10,224 nucleotides of DNA from an archaeon (GCA_020057445.1 JAGVFV010000137.1:1-10224), one strand, 5' to 3'; positions 1-6,870 are shown, counted from the stretch's first letter. The notes: generated by a model not told the origin, from the sequence alone. Numbers and translations are program-made.

Positions 1-1421
1 CCGTTCTCTGAGCGTATGAGGACTTTTCTGGAAACGATGACATTATCATAGTAGGTCCCGTCGCGAACGATGATGGTGTCTCCGTTTTCTGCATAGTCGA
101 ACGCTTCGGAGATTGTCGAGAAATTATCAGGGATGTAGATTATTGGGTCGTGCCCGAGCGGAGGAAGAGGTGGCGTTGGAGAATATTCATAGTTTAAACT
201 GGTCAGGCCAAAATAGTCTGTGTTTTGTCCGTCGATGATGATCGGATTGTCCCAGATAAAATCACCGTCGTCGTCATGATTATCCTCTCCAGGGTTAGTG
301 CACAGATCATATTCGATATCGCACTCGCCCATGCAGGTGCTATTTTCGCCTATGCAGATATTCATGCAATCTGTCAGGCTTCCGTCACAGGCAAAAAGGC
401 AGAGTGTCGTGTCATCGCTGCAGCCGGTGTCGCATATCGGTAAGGCGGCATCGCACCCGTCCTTGCAGCCCTGTTCGTCATCAGTGCAGCCGGTGTCGCA
501 GGAATCTCTTGTCTCAGTGCAGGGGAGGGTGCAGCTGTCAAATGCGATATCGCATTGGTTTTCACATACGAGGTCACCATTGCATCCAGCAAAACAAGAA
601 TCTTTCTCTGTTTCGCATGTGCCAAAGCAAGAATCATAATCATTCCCGCATCCGGTCCTGCATCCGAGCCCGGTATCTTCACAATCAGTGAGACAGGTTC
701 CGTGTGCATCACTGCAGCCGTCATGGCAGGGCGGTTCAGCATCATAGCATTCTTGTGCGCATATGCCATTTTCATTAAAACAATTTTCTTGGCAGGGACA
801 TGCATTATAGCAGGAATCCCGCTGGTCTTCGCAGTTGATCTCTCCTTCGCCTCCTCCTGTCTGGACATTCCAGAAGTTGCCGAGAAAATTGACAAAGTGA
901 TAGTCATACATATAATAATCGAGCAGGATTGCAGAATTCCATGAGCATGCGGAATTATTGGTCTGAACATCCGCAATATAATTTCCGTAGATATTATTGA
1001 GATAAATAAGGCAGCTATCTGTATCTTCGAGGGAGATGCCTATCTCATTCTCCCGTATATCATCATTTTTCAGGATTAAGCCGTCTGCATCTTTTGCATA
1101 TATTCCGACAGAGGCATCCTTGATCGTGAATCCGTCGAAGGTCACATCGTGGGAGGTGATATTGATGACAGGGAAGGAATAATCCTGCCCGATGATGAAA
1201 CATAATTCTGAGGGAAATGAAGGGCATGTCACAGCAATGGGAATGCTTATGTGGAGGTTTTCATGATATTCCCCTGACGACACATTGATGAGGTCCCCGC
1301 TTGAAGCGCTGTCTATTGCTCCTTGGATAGATGGAAAATCACCTGGTACCTGCCAGGTATCAGCGAAAACACCACATGTTAGGACAACGAGAACTATCAG
1401 GACGACAATGCCTTTTTTCAA
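1..1421 (-). CDS. Secreted NosD-like beta-helix protein with cysteine-rich insertion (partial, 3' end outside window)
   Basis: The frame is open without a stop from a TTG at 1421 to the left edge (473 codons). The TTG is chosen because a G-rich Shine-Dalgarno (1429-1436) lies 7 bases upstream and the product starts with a signal peptide: two lysines, a hydrophobic core at about residues 5-18, and probable cleavage after Ala20. Residues 23-184 look like a right-handed parallel beta-helix of the NosD/pectate-lyase-like class, with short turns such as DVTFDGFTIKDAS and ENEIGISLEDT. Residues 197-374 hold 34 cysteines in a C-x3-C-x6 repeat. The NosD terminal signature resumes after it (DDDGD at 383-387, PIIIDG at 393-398, NTDYF at 400-404). 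A proline-rich linker follows, then a second beta-helix from residue 428 that resembles residues 23-64. Likely a cell-surface or secreted protein. Beta-helix proteins of this kind bind or cleave polysaccharides, or act as adhesins; no catalytic residues can be assigned. A lipoprotein reading (VLTC at 13-16) is less likely because Thr precedes the Cys. Confidence 0.85.
   Translation of the reverse strand, partial: MKKGIVVLIVLVVLTCGVFADTWQVPGDFPSIQGAIDSASSGDLINVSSGEYHENLHISIPIAVTCPSFPSELCFIIGQDYSFPVINITSHDVTFDGFTIKDASVGIYAKDADGLILKNDDIRENEIGISLEDTDSCLIYLNNIYGNYIADVQTNNSACSWNSAILLDYYMYDYHFVNFLGNFWNVQTGGGEGEINCEDQRDSCYNACPCQENCFNENGICAQECYDAEPPCHDGCSDAHGTCLTDCEDTGLGCRTGCGNDYDSCFGTCETEKDSCFAGCNGDLVCENQCDIAFDSCTLPCTETRDSCDTGCTDDEQGCKDGCDAALPICDTGCSDDTTLCLFACDGSLTDCMNICIGENSTCMGECDIEYDLCTNPGEDNHDDDGDFIWDNPIIIDGQNTDYFGLTSLNYEYSPTPPLPPLGHDPIIYIPDNFSTISEAFDYAENGDTIIVRDGTYYDNVIVSRKVLIRSEN
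300..833 (-). repeat. Cysteine-rich 11-residue tandem repeat domain (C-x3-C-x6) inside the beta-helix gene
   Basis: Residues 197-374 of the beta-helix protein contain 34 cysteines, about one residue in five. From about residue 210 the spacing alternates strictly between 3 and 6 intervening residues, a period of 11, through roughly fifteen units. The exceptions are one spacing of 5 (before Cys291) and one C-P-C near the start. Non-cysteine positions are rich in Asp, Glu, Gly, Ser and Thr, with recurring DTGC, DSC and DGC. At DNA level, 411-434 and 477-500 match at 22 of 24 bases and lie 66 bases apart, exactly two 33-base units. This points to growth by tandem duplication. An 11-residue period fits three helical turns with Cys at i and i+4, or a short-rung disulfide-braced solenoid; the sequence alone does not decide. 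Confidence 0.85.
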
Positions 1422-1428
1422 ATGAAAT

Positions 1429-1436
1429 CCCCCCTT
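1429..1436 (-). promoter_or_regulatory. Ribosome binding site deciding the TTG start of the beta-helix gene
   Basis: On the minus strand the sequence reads AAGGGGGG, followed by a 7-base spacer (ATTTCAT) and then TTG. There is no ATG in this frame near the signal peptide. The position of the site relative to the TTG, and the signal peptide that follows directly, make TTG the likely start. Confidence 0.65.
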
Positions 1437-1467
1437 ATGTACTGTTATTACTAGGAAGAGAATTGCG

Positions 1468-1475
1468 TATATAAA
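1468..1475 (-). promoter_or_regulatory. Archaeal TATA box for the beta-helix gene
   Basis: The minus strand reads TTTATATA, preceded by a purine-rich BRE-like stretch (GGAAGA). Its centre is about 50 bases upstream of the TTG start, which leaves a leader of roughly 24 bases holding the Shine-Dalgarno. Confidence 0.65.
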
Positions 1476-1543
1476 TCTTCCTTTTCAAAATAGGATAATA
1501 ACTGCCTGTTTCTTACTATTGCCTGCGGTTTCCAAGAATATAT

Positions 1544-1906
1544 CTATCCGCACTTTCCGGCGATGCAGTCCTTGCCGTATGATGCCTTGCAGTTTACGTA
1601 TTCGTATGCGCTTCCTTCAACGCAGAAGAATTCCTTGACAATGGCGTCATTGATGCAGACGTCATTCTCGCGGAAATGCTTTCCGTCCTTGAATCCCGAG
1701 ACCATTCCTTCGGTTTGGAAGTCCTTGCCGTCGGTGTCTTTGCAGGAGTCTTCGGTCGATATGGCTGTGCGGTATGCCTGACCATCTGTCCCTTTTGGCA
1801 CTGCCATCGGGTTTCGCACAGCAAGCGCAGTGATGCCGACGATGATGACGATCGCGACGATGCACGCGATGGAGAGCACGACTATTTTTTCAGTAGGATC
1901 TTTCAT
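1544..1906 (-). CDS. Small membrane-anchored protein with six-cysteine extracellular domain
   Basis: A 120-residue protein with a short charged N-terminus (KDPTEK) and one strongly hydrophobic segment at about residues 8-30. A soluble domain at 50-120 carries Cys55, 84, 95, 106, 114 and 119. The ATG at 1906 is preferred over a GTG nine bases upstream because an AGGTGGT Shine-Dalgarno overlaps that GTG. Topology is inferred to be cytoplasmic N-terminus and outer C-terminal domain, since the six cysteines suit three disulfides. The pattern, with Asp/Gly after the first Cys, a CINDAIVKEFFC-like centre and a closing C-x4-C, resembles a small domain I recall as frequent at the C-terminus of DPANN surface proteins; that is recollection, not a search. 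It has its own promoter 66 bases beyond the desulfurase stop. Function is unknown; a pilin-like or anchoring role is possible, but no pilin peptidase motif is evident. Confidence 0.85.
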   Translation of the reverse strand: MKDPTEKIVVLSIACIVAIVIIVGITALAVRNPMAVPKGTDGQAYRTAISTEDSCKDTDGKDFQTEGMVSGFKDGKHFRENDVCINDAIVKEFFCVEGSAYEYVNCKASYGKDCIAGKCG

Positions 1907-1910
1907 GACA

Positions 1911-1917
1911 ACCACCT
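1911..1917 (-). promoter_or_regulatory. Ribosome binding site for the small membrane protein
   Basis: AGGTGGT on the minus strand ends 4 bases before the ATG at 1906, so its AGGTG core is 6 bases away. Because it overlaps the upstream in-frame GTG (1913-1915), it favours the ATG as the true start. Confidence 0.6.
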
Positions 1918-1940
1918 TTGCTCTCTCATGTTGGTTTTCA

Positions 1941-1955
1941 TTTATAAAGTTTGCG
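1941..1955 (-). promoter_or_regulatory. BRE and TATA box for the small membrane protein
   Basis: The minus strand reads CGCAAACTTTATAAA, a textbook archaeal BRE plus TATA arrangement. The TATA centre is about 38 bases before the ATG. The first ten bases (CGCAAACTTT) recur exactly in the promoter at 7997-8012. Confidence 0.75.
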
Positions 1956-1971
1956 AATGGAACTGCTCTGT

Positions 1972-3195
1972 CTATTTGAGCTTGAGGATATCCTTCACTC
2001 CTGAGACGAATGCGTCCACATCTTCTTCATTATTGTAGAAGTAGAGCGATGCGCGTAGCGACGTCTTTTTCTTCCTCGCGTTGAACCAGGAGTGCACGCA
2101 ATGCGCTCCGCTCCTCACCATGACGTTCCTCTGGTCGAGCATGATTGCCGCCTCATGGCTGTCCATGCGGGAGAGGATGATGTTGAAGACGCAGCCGCGG
2201 AGTTTCGGGTCATTTGGCCCGATGAGTCCGATGTCGCCTCGGGAGATTTCCTGCTGCAAGGAGTCAGTGATGGTCGTGTTGAGGAGCAATTCCTGCTTTT
2301 CGATGGCAGCGTGGCCTATGGATGAAAGATAGTCGCATGCCGCCCCAAGCCCGATGATCCCTGCGTAATTCTGCAGTCCTCCTTCAAGCCTGTGCGGGAG
2401 CGTTTCTGGAGTGAAAGAGGTGTACGTGGAGTCGATGACCGTCTCTCCGCCGATACAAAGCGGCTGCAGCTTGTCCAGCATCTCTTTTTTTCCGTAGAGC
2501 ACGCCGATCCCTGAAGGTCCGCACATCTTGTGCCCGGAGAAGGCGAGAAAGTCTGCGTCAAGGCTTCGCACGTCGATCTTATGATGGGGTATTGTCTGGC
2601 AGGCATCGAGGAGGACGATGATTCCTTCCTTATGCAGCCGTCTGATGATGTCTTTTGCAGGGATCGTCACCCCGTCGAGGTTTGCCGTCTGGCCAAAAGC
2701 GGCAAGGCGCACCTTTCCCTTATATTTTTTGAGGACAGTCTCAAGATGTTCCATGCTGAACGTGTTGTCATCATCGGTCTTGACAATGTCGTGGATGATG
2801 CCTTTCTTTGCGAGGACCTGCCAGGGCAGGAGGTTGGAGTTGTGCTCCTTGTCAAGGGTGAGGACGACATCCCCTTGCTTGAGGGGATAAGATGCTGCGA
2901 CGAGATTGATGGATTCTGTCGCGTTCTTGGTGAAGATGATCTCTTCTGTCTTCCTTGCGTTGATGAACTTGCGGATCTTTTCGCGGGCATTCCCGACTTC
3001 TTCAGTGACCTTGTTTGCCCAGGCATGGTAGCTCCGTCCTGCGCAGGCAGGATATTTTATGTAGTACTCATTGCTCTTGTCGATGACCTGTTTCGGCCGA
3101 AGGCTCATGCATGCGGAATCCAGGTAGTGCACGGGCTTCTTGTTCCGAAGCGCCGCAAGCGATGGGAAGTCTAGCCGTATCTTTTCGACGTTCAT
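1972..3195 (-). CDS. sufS: Cysteine desulfurase, SufS/CsdA type (class V aminotransferase fold)
   Basis: A 407-residue PLP enzyme that removes sulfur from L-cysteine to give alanine and an enzyme-bound persulfide for Fe-S cluster or other sulfur transfer; cytosolic. Landmarks: YLDSA near residue 24; EHNSN at 117-121, matching the active-site His motif of SufS; DACQ at 197-200, the PLP-binding Asp and Gln; SGHK with the Schiff-base Lys at 223; RSGAHC at 361-366 with the catalytic Cys366; and the substrate-binding Arg at about 381 in the RASLYFYNN stretch. All key residues are present and the length is normal for the group. The ATG at 3195 is chosen over an in-frame TTG at 3240: it lies 27 bases from the TATA centre, and the family homology starts just after it. 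No suf or isc scaffold gene is in the window, so the partner is unknown. The CMSLRP and PACAGRS stretches suggest an archaeal subgroup. Confidence 0.93.
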   Translation of the reverse strand: MNVEKIRLDFPSLAALRNKKPVHYLDSACMSLRPKQVIDKSNEYYIKYPACAGRSYHAWANKVTEEVGNAREKIRKFINARKTEEIIFTKNATESINLVAASYPLKQGDVVLTLDKEHNSNLLPWQVLAKKGIIHDIVKTDDDNTFSMEHLETVLKKYKGKVRLAAFGQTANLDGVTIPAKDIIRRLHKEGIIVLLDACQTIPHHKIDVRSLDADFLAFSGHKMCGPSGIGVLYGKKEMLDKLQPLCIGGETVIDSTYTSFTPETLPHRLEGGLQNYAGIIGLGAACDYLSSIGHAAIEKQELLLNTTITDSLQQEISRGDIGLIGPNDPKLRGCVFNIILSRMDSHEAAIMLDQRNVMVRSGAHCVHSWFNARKKKTSLRASLYFYNNEEDVDAFVSGVKDILKLK

Positions 3196-3217
3196 GATGA
3201 TGAAAGGGTGGATGGGA

Positions 3218-3226
3218 TTAATAAAG
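3218..3226 (-). promoter_or_regulatory. TATA box for the cysteine desulfurase gene (leaderless)
   Basis: The minus strand reads CTTTATTAA. Its centre is about 27 bases upstream of the ATG at 3195, so transcription should begin at or next to the start codon. No Shine-Dalgarno precedes this ATG. The box lies inside the extended reading frame from 3240, which argues against the longer start. Confidence 0.65.
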
Positions 3227-3267
3227 GTTATGGAAGACAATGTGCTCCTTGCAGTATCTTTTCTCCA

Positions 3268-6200
3268 TCAGGGGAGCAAATAGTGCTGGATTTTGGTACT
3301 CCACTGGCCTGCGGAATACTGTTGCTGGATGAGATAGAAGTGATCATGCGTCCCTGGCAATTTCGAGATGGACATCCCTCCTTTCAACCAATTTTCATCA
3401 GAGGGCAGGTCAGGTATCTTGAAGACAAGCTGCAGGTTTGTGAGATCGAAAATCAATGTCTGGTCCCAATCGGTCCCATCTCCATCCTTGACGTAATATG
3501 TATTTCCTAATGATGCAAAACCAGAATAGAATGGGCTTGCGATATATCTGTATGTGCCGAGCTGTCCCCGTCCGTAGAAATAGGTATTGTTCTTACCTGT
3601 GAGCATGACTCTTGTTCCTGTGGCGTCAAGCTGCATGAGTTCATTGTCTTGGAGAGTTTCGTCATAGTACTGCCTATATGATATGAGGCTGAAATTGGGG
3701 AGGGTATACAATCCAACATATCCATACTCCCCTGCCTGCATTTTTCCCGAGATGTAGATCTTGTCGTCTGTGATGAGGATGTCTTTGAGCTTGATGATCT
3801 CCGAGCTTACAGGATGCCTGATGAGGCGGGAAGTATACCCTGCAGGATTGTCCAGGGGGATTGAAAAGAGGAGGCCTGAGTTGTATCCTTCAGCGAAGAT
3901 TATAGAGCCATATATCTCTATGTCATCGTAGTCAGCGGGGATAGATAGTATGGATCTCAATGCAAGATCGGATTTCGAAAAGACCTTGATGCTTCGTTCC
4001 AAAGTGCCGAAATCATACACGCTCAACGCGACGTAGGAACTGTTTGAGGAGACATCCATAATATCGGCAGTAGATTGGTATTTCAAGGAATAATCAGTCA
4101 TGTCAAAGATGCGTAATTGGCTGTGCGCCGAGGTGATGCACCAAGGTTCGGCGATCGTCAACTCCGCGAAATCAGCATTGCTGCCGAGATTTGTTTCTGA
4201 CAGGAGCTGCACACCCTGGCTGAAACTGATGTAGAAATCTGTCTGTATCGAGTTGCAGGAGAGGACGATGTCGCCCACTTCAGGATTTCGGATGCCGCTG
4301 ATGATGATGTCGTCGTACACGAGAGAAAGATCGTATCCGGGAGAATGGCTGATGATCGAGATCTGGAGGGGGGAATCGATATCGCTTGCGTATGATGAGG
4401 TGTCGTGTAGGACGATGTCGTTCTCTTGAGGTGAGTCGAGGACGATATCAGCTATATACTGCCAGACCGCAGGGTCATCTACTGCATTGATGGCGAGATG
4501 GATGTCGTTCGATTCTATGCTGTTGCAGCTCAGCCTGAATTGTTTTGATCCGTTCCAGTTCGCAAGTGCGCTTTCCATGACGAGGTCATTATTCAGTAAT
4601 TTCAAGACGACCTCTCCAAGGTCGTACCTGGCCTGGAAATTGAGAGCATTGTCGGGATCGCTTGCATAGGATTTTGCGTTAGCGACGATGACTGCATTTG
4701 CCGGGGTGTCTTCTTCGCATGATCCGTTCGGAACAGTTTGCCACATCAACGGATCATCGACCGCATTAACTGTAAGCGTGATATTGTCGGATTCGACATT
4801 GTTGCATGTGAGCCGGAAGGTCTTTTGGCCGTTCCAGTTCGGTGTCATGGAATATAGCACGAGATTATTGTTGACGATCTTGAGCACTGCGTCGCCGAGG
4901 TTATATTGTTCTTGGAACTGCAGAGGGCTGTCCGGATCGTGGGCATAGAATGTCACATTAGGGATGAGGACTGTTCCAGAAGATGCATCTTCATTGCATT
5001 GTGTGTCTTGGATGCTATCCCAGTTGGTCGGCTCATTTGATCCGCTTATGTTAAGATAGAATTTCTTGGCTTTAGTGTTTCCGATCACCTGGATAGAGTC
5101 AGAACCGATCCAATGTGCAGTGACAGAATTGAGTATGATATCTGGTCGAACATAATTCAAGGTGAAGTTCGGATTCGTGCTCAATATGCTGATACTTTTC
5201 GGGCTGTCGATATCGATGAGTCTTGATTCGATGTCAGTATACACTCTTGTTCCTGGAAGAGAGTTCTCAGGCATGTGCTGGGATTGCAGACCAAGCCAGT
5301 ATGCTGGATCATCAACTGCGATGACATTCAGTGTGATGTCATTCGATTCGACGTTGTTGCATTTCAATCGGAAGGTCTTTTGGCCGTTCCAGTTCTCGGC
5401 AAGTGATGTCAATTTAAGGTCACTACCCACGATGTCTAGCACGCATTCTCCAAGGTCGTAGTGGGTCTGGAAAGCGAGAGGTGAGTCAGAATCATGTGCA
5501 TAGGACCTGGCATTGAGGATAATCACTGTCCCTAGAGCAGAGTCTTCATCAATATTTGCGCTGGGGATGATATCCCATGCGGTGGGAGCATCAGACCCAA
5601 CGATGGTGAGGTAAAACGTCTTTTCTAGGCCGTTTCCAGAGACATAGACCGAGTCGGCCCCGAACCAGTTCGTATCAACATTCCGTACCTTGACGTCAAG
5701 ATTGTCGATGTATGCCTCGAAATGGGCGTTCGCCCTTATGATGGCAAGGGTTTTTGGCGAGTCAGGGTCGATGAGCCTGTCTGCGATGCGGCTGTAGATG
5801 ACTGTCCCGTCGCTGCTGTTCTCAGGGATGCTCTGGGAAAGGAGGGGAAGCCATGAAGGAGCGTCATCGACTGCAGTGATATGCAGGGGGAATTTTCCTT
5901 CTCTGGAATTGACAAGGACGAGGACAGTGTCGATGCCGCTGTAATCTGCTGTCAGGTTTCTGATCTTAAGGTCGTTGCTGTCGAAGTATGCTTGGAATGT
6001 GCTGTTGGGCTGTATCTGGAAGTGTAGCTCTTCTGTTCCGTCATTCTTGACCTTTGTCTTCAAGCCAGGATATATTGTTGTCCCGTTCGGGCTGTCTTCT
6101 GGTATACTCTGTTCAGACAGTTCCATCCAATAGGGAACAGAAGAAAGAGGGTCCGGTTCGGTAGTGTCTTTCTCGCAGGCAGTGCCAAGAATTCCGACAG

Positions 6201-6273
6201 CAAGAATGCCTATCGTGCCATTCCGCAGCGTCCTTGCACATCTTTGGACAATGCTCTCAAGAGAGACGCCCAT
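3268..6273 (-). CDS. Large predicted surface lipoprotein: seven cadherin/Ig-like repeats plus propeller-like C-terminal domain
   Basis: A 1001-residue exported protein. Residues 1-32 form a signal peptide ending in a lipobox-like GTAC, which puts the lipidated residue at Cys33; an acidic Pro-rich linker follows. Residues 50-686 hold seven repeats of about 92 residues (starts near 50, 142, 234, 327, 419, 512 and 605). Most share I-x-E-D/N-S-x2-G-T near the start, D-P-D-S-P in the middle, and NWNG or W-x-G, then VDDP-x2-W at the end. They resemble the cadherin-like/tandem-95 beta-sandwich repeats of adhesins. Two sub-types occur in the order N1-A-B-A-B-B-terminal. Residues 687-1001 carry no recognised motif but are rich in short beta-strand blocks, suggesting a beta-propeller. 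Start: ATG at 6273 with GAGGGG five bases upstream. It is a paralogue of the gene at 8043-10112. Likely role, by inference: a stalk displaying a binding domain at the cell surface. Confidence 0.9.
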   Translation of the reverse strand: MGVSLESIVQRCARTLRNGTIGILAVGILGTACEKDTTEPDPLSSVPYWMELSEQSIPEDSPNGTTIYPGLKTKVKNDGTEELHFQIQPNSTFQAYFDSNDLKIRNLTADYSGIDTVLVLVNSREGKFPLHITAVDDAPSWLPLLSQSIPENSSDGTVIYSRIADRLIDPDSPKTLAIIRANAHFEAYIDNLDVKVRNVDTNWFGADSVYVSGNGLEKTFYLTIVGSDAPTAWDIIPSANIDEDSALGTVIILNARSYAHDSDSPLAFQTHYDLGECVLDIVGSDLKLTSLAENWNGQKTFRLKCNNVESNDITLNVIAVDDPAYWLGLQSQHMPENSLPGTRVYTDIESRLIDIDSPKSISILSTNPNFTLNYVRPDIILNSVTAHWIGSDSIQVIGNTKAKKFYLNISGSNEPTNWDSIQDTQCNEDASSGTVLIPNVTFYAHDPDSPLQFQEQYNLGDAVLKIVNNNLVLYSMTPNWNGQKTFRLTCNNVESDNITLTVNAVDDPLMWQTVPNGSCEEDTPANAVIVANAKSYASDPDNALNFQARYDLGEVVLKLLNNDLVMESALANWNGSKQFRLSCNSIESNDIHLAINAVDDPAVWQYIADIVLDSPQENDIVLHDTSSYASDIDSPLQISIISHSPGYDLSLVYDDIIISGIRNPEVGDIVLSCNSIQTDFYISFSQGVQLLSETNLGSNADFAELTIAEPWCITSAHSQLRIFDMTDYSLKYQSTADIMDVSSNSSYVALSVYDFGTLERSIKVFSKSDLALRSILSIPADYDDIEIYGSIIFAEGYNSGLLFSIPLDNPAGYTSRLIRHPVSSEIIKLKDILITDDKIYISGKMQAGEYGYVGLYTLPNFSLISYRQYYDETLQDNELMQLDATGTRVMLTGKNNTYFYGRGQLGTYRYIASPFYSGFASLGNTYYVKDGDGTDWDQTLIFDLTNLQLVFKIPDLPSDENWLKGGMSISKLPGTHDHFYLIQQQYSAGQWSTKIQHYLLP
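4216..6126 (-). repeat. Seven tandem ~92-residue repeats in the large lipoprotein gene
   Basis: A-type units (residues 142-233, 327-418) share RLID, DSPK, GADS/GSDS and a Lys-Phe-Tyr-Leu strand, and close with (P)T-x-W. B-type units (234-326, 419-511, 512-604) share SYA/FYAHD-type centres, NWNG, a F-R-L-x-C-N strand, and close with VDDP-x2-W. The DNA of the first two B units is identical over 27 bases (4814-4840 and 5369-5395). These copies are 555 bases, or 185 residues, apart, exactly one A+B pair, which shows that the pair was duplicated as a block. Confidence 0.85.
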
Positions 6274-6278
6274 AATGA

Positions 6279-6284
6279 CCCCTC
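6279..6284 (-). promoter_or_regulatory. Ribosome binding site for the large lipoprotein
   Basis: GAGGGG on the minus strand sits 5 bases before the ATG at 6273, inside the leader predicted from the TATA box at 6311-6318. Confidence 0.55.
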
Positions 6285-6310
6285 ATGCAGGTGATGGAAA
6301 TGGAGTTTGG

Positions 6311-6318
6311 CTTATAAA
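6311..6318 (-). promoter_or_regulatory. TATA box for the large lipoprotein
   Basis: The minus strand reads TTTATAAG within an AT-rich stretch, with its centre about 41 bases upstream of the ATG at 6273. The gap between this gene and the SWIM gene (6274-6397) holds this box, the ribosome binding site and a weak T5 run at 6350-6354 on the minus strand that could end SWIM-gene transcripts. Confidence 0.65.
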
Positions 6319-6397
6319 TATTATGAGTAGCATTGGATACGTTCCCGTCAAAAAGGTGGCTTGTGGTAAGAAACCTGGGTTGGCATTATATGCAGAT

Positions 6398-6823
6398 TCA
6401 TTCAAGTATGCGAATCTCTCCGTTCGCTTCGATGAGCTCTCCGAGGCGCAAGAGGTCTGCGACTGATTCTTCGTCAAAATGGGTGATGAGGTCTATCGAG
6501 TCCACGCTTCCTCGGACTCGCACGTATTCGATGATCGCCTGGTAGAGCTCGTCCTTGCTTTCCTTCTCTCCTTGTTTTTTTGCGGTCTTCTTGATCGCTT
6601 TCTTCTTGTCTTCTTTTATCTTCTTGGTCATGACGGTTGGCTCTTTCTTTTTTCCCTGTTCTTCCACTGCGTTGATGTGTTTGCAGATGCCGTCTATCTT
6701 TCGCATGCGGAAGAGGTATTCAGGGCAGGAGCAGGTCTTCTTGACAGGATCGACAAAATACCATGTTCCCGGATGGGATTCTGACTCGACCTTGTACTTG
6801 GTTTTGAGCTTGATGATGCGCAT
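6398..6823 (-). CDS. SWIM zinc-finger protein with C-terminal winged-helix-like domain
   Basis: A 141-residue cytosolic protein. Residues 1-52 form a compact SWIM module: basic strands, TWYFVDP, then Cys31-x-Cys33-x13-Cys47-x-His49, the CxC...CxH zinc ligand set that defines the SWIM family. SWIM modules bind nucleic acid or protein partners, for example in Swi2/Snf2-type and Rad51-associated proteins. Residues 58-90 are a Lys-rich, low-complexity linker. Residues 91-141 (DELYQAIIEYVRV to the end) look like three helices and a beta hairpin, as in a small winged helix; this assignment is from residue pattern only. The start is the ATG 26 bases from a TATA centre, with no Shine-Dalgarno, so the mRNA is probably leaderless. 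It is divergent from thioredoxin across 88 bases. A role as a DNA- or RNA-binding regulator is plausible but unproven. Confidence 0.85.
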   Translation of the reverse strand: MRIIKLKTKYKVESESHPGTWYFVDPVKKTCSCPEYLFRMRKIDGICKHINAVEEQGKKKEPTVMTKKIKEDKKKAIKKTAKKQGEKESKDELYQAIIEYVRVRGSVDSIDLITHFDEESVADLLRLGELIEANGEIRILE

Positions 6824-6845
6824 GCCCCTATTATGGTGTTCCTGG

Positions 6846-6853
6846 AATAAAAA
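6846..6853 (-). promoter_or_regulatory. TATA box for the SWIM gene (leaderless)
   Basis: The minus strand reads TTTTTATT, with its centre 26-27 bases upstream of the ATG at 6823. This is the same spacing as for the cysteine desulfurase and the helical protein at 7295-7975. Confidence 0.55.
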
Positions 6854-6870
6854 TGTTTTCTTTCAATATC

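Noticed and set aside
300..833. Possible CRISPR-like or noncoding short tandem repeat
   Set aside because: The 33-base periodicity is in frame and conserved at protein level (Cys codons), with diverged DNA and no spacer/repeat alternation; it is a protein repeat.
374..976. 200-residue minus-strand open frame overlapping the left gene
   Set aside because: It lies in a different frame from the signal-peptide/beta-helix frame, lacks any domain pattern, and the 1-1421 frame explains this DNA completely, including its regular cysteine spacing.
2530..3174. 214-residue plus-strand open frame antisense to the desulfurase
   Set aside because: The opposite strand encodes an enzyme with all catalytic motifs. 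The antisense product has no ribosome site, no recognisable domain and a composition expected of a shadow frame.
3196..3240. TTG start at 3240 for the desulfurase (15 extra residues)
   Set aside because: The extension contains the TATA box of the gene and no ribosome site precedes the TTG. Family similarity begins after the ATG at 3195.
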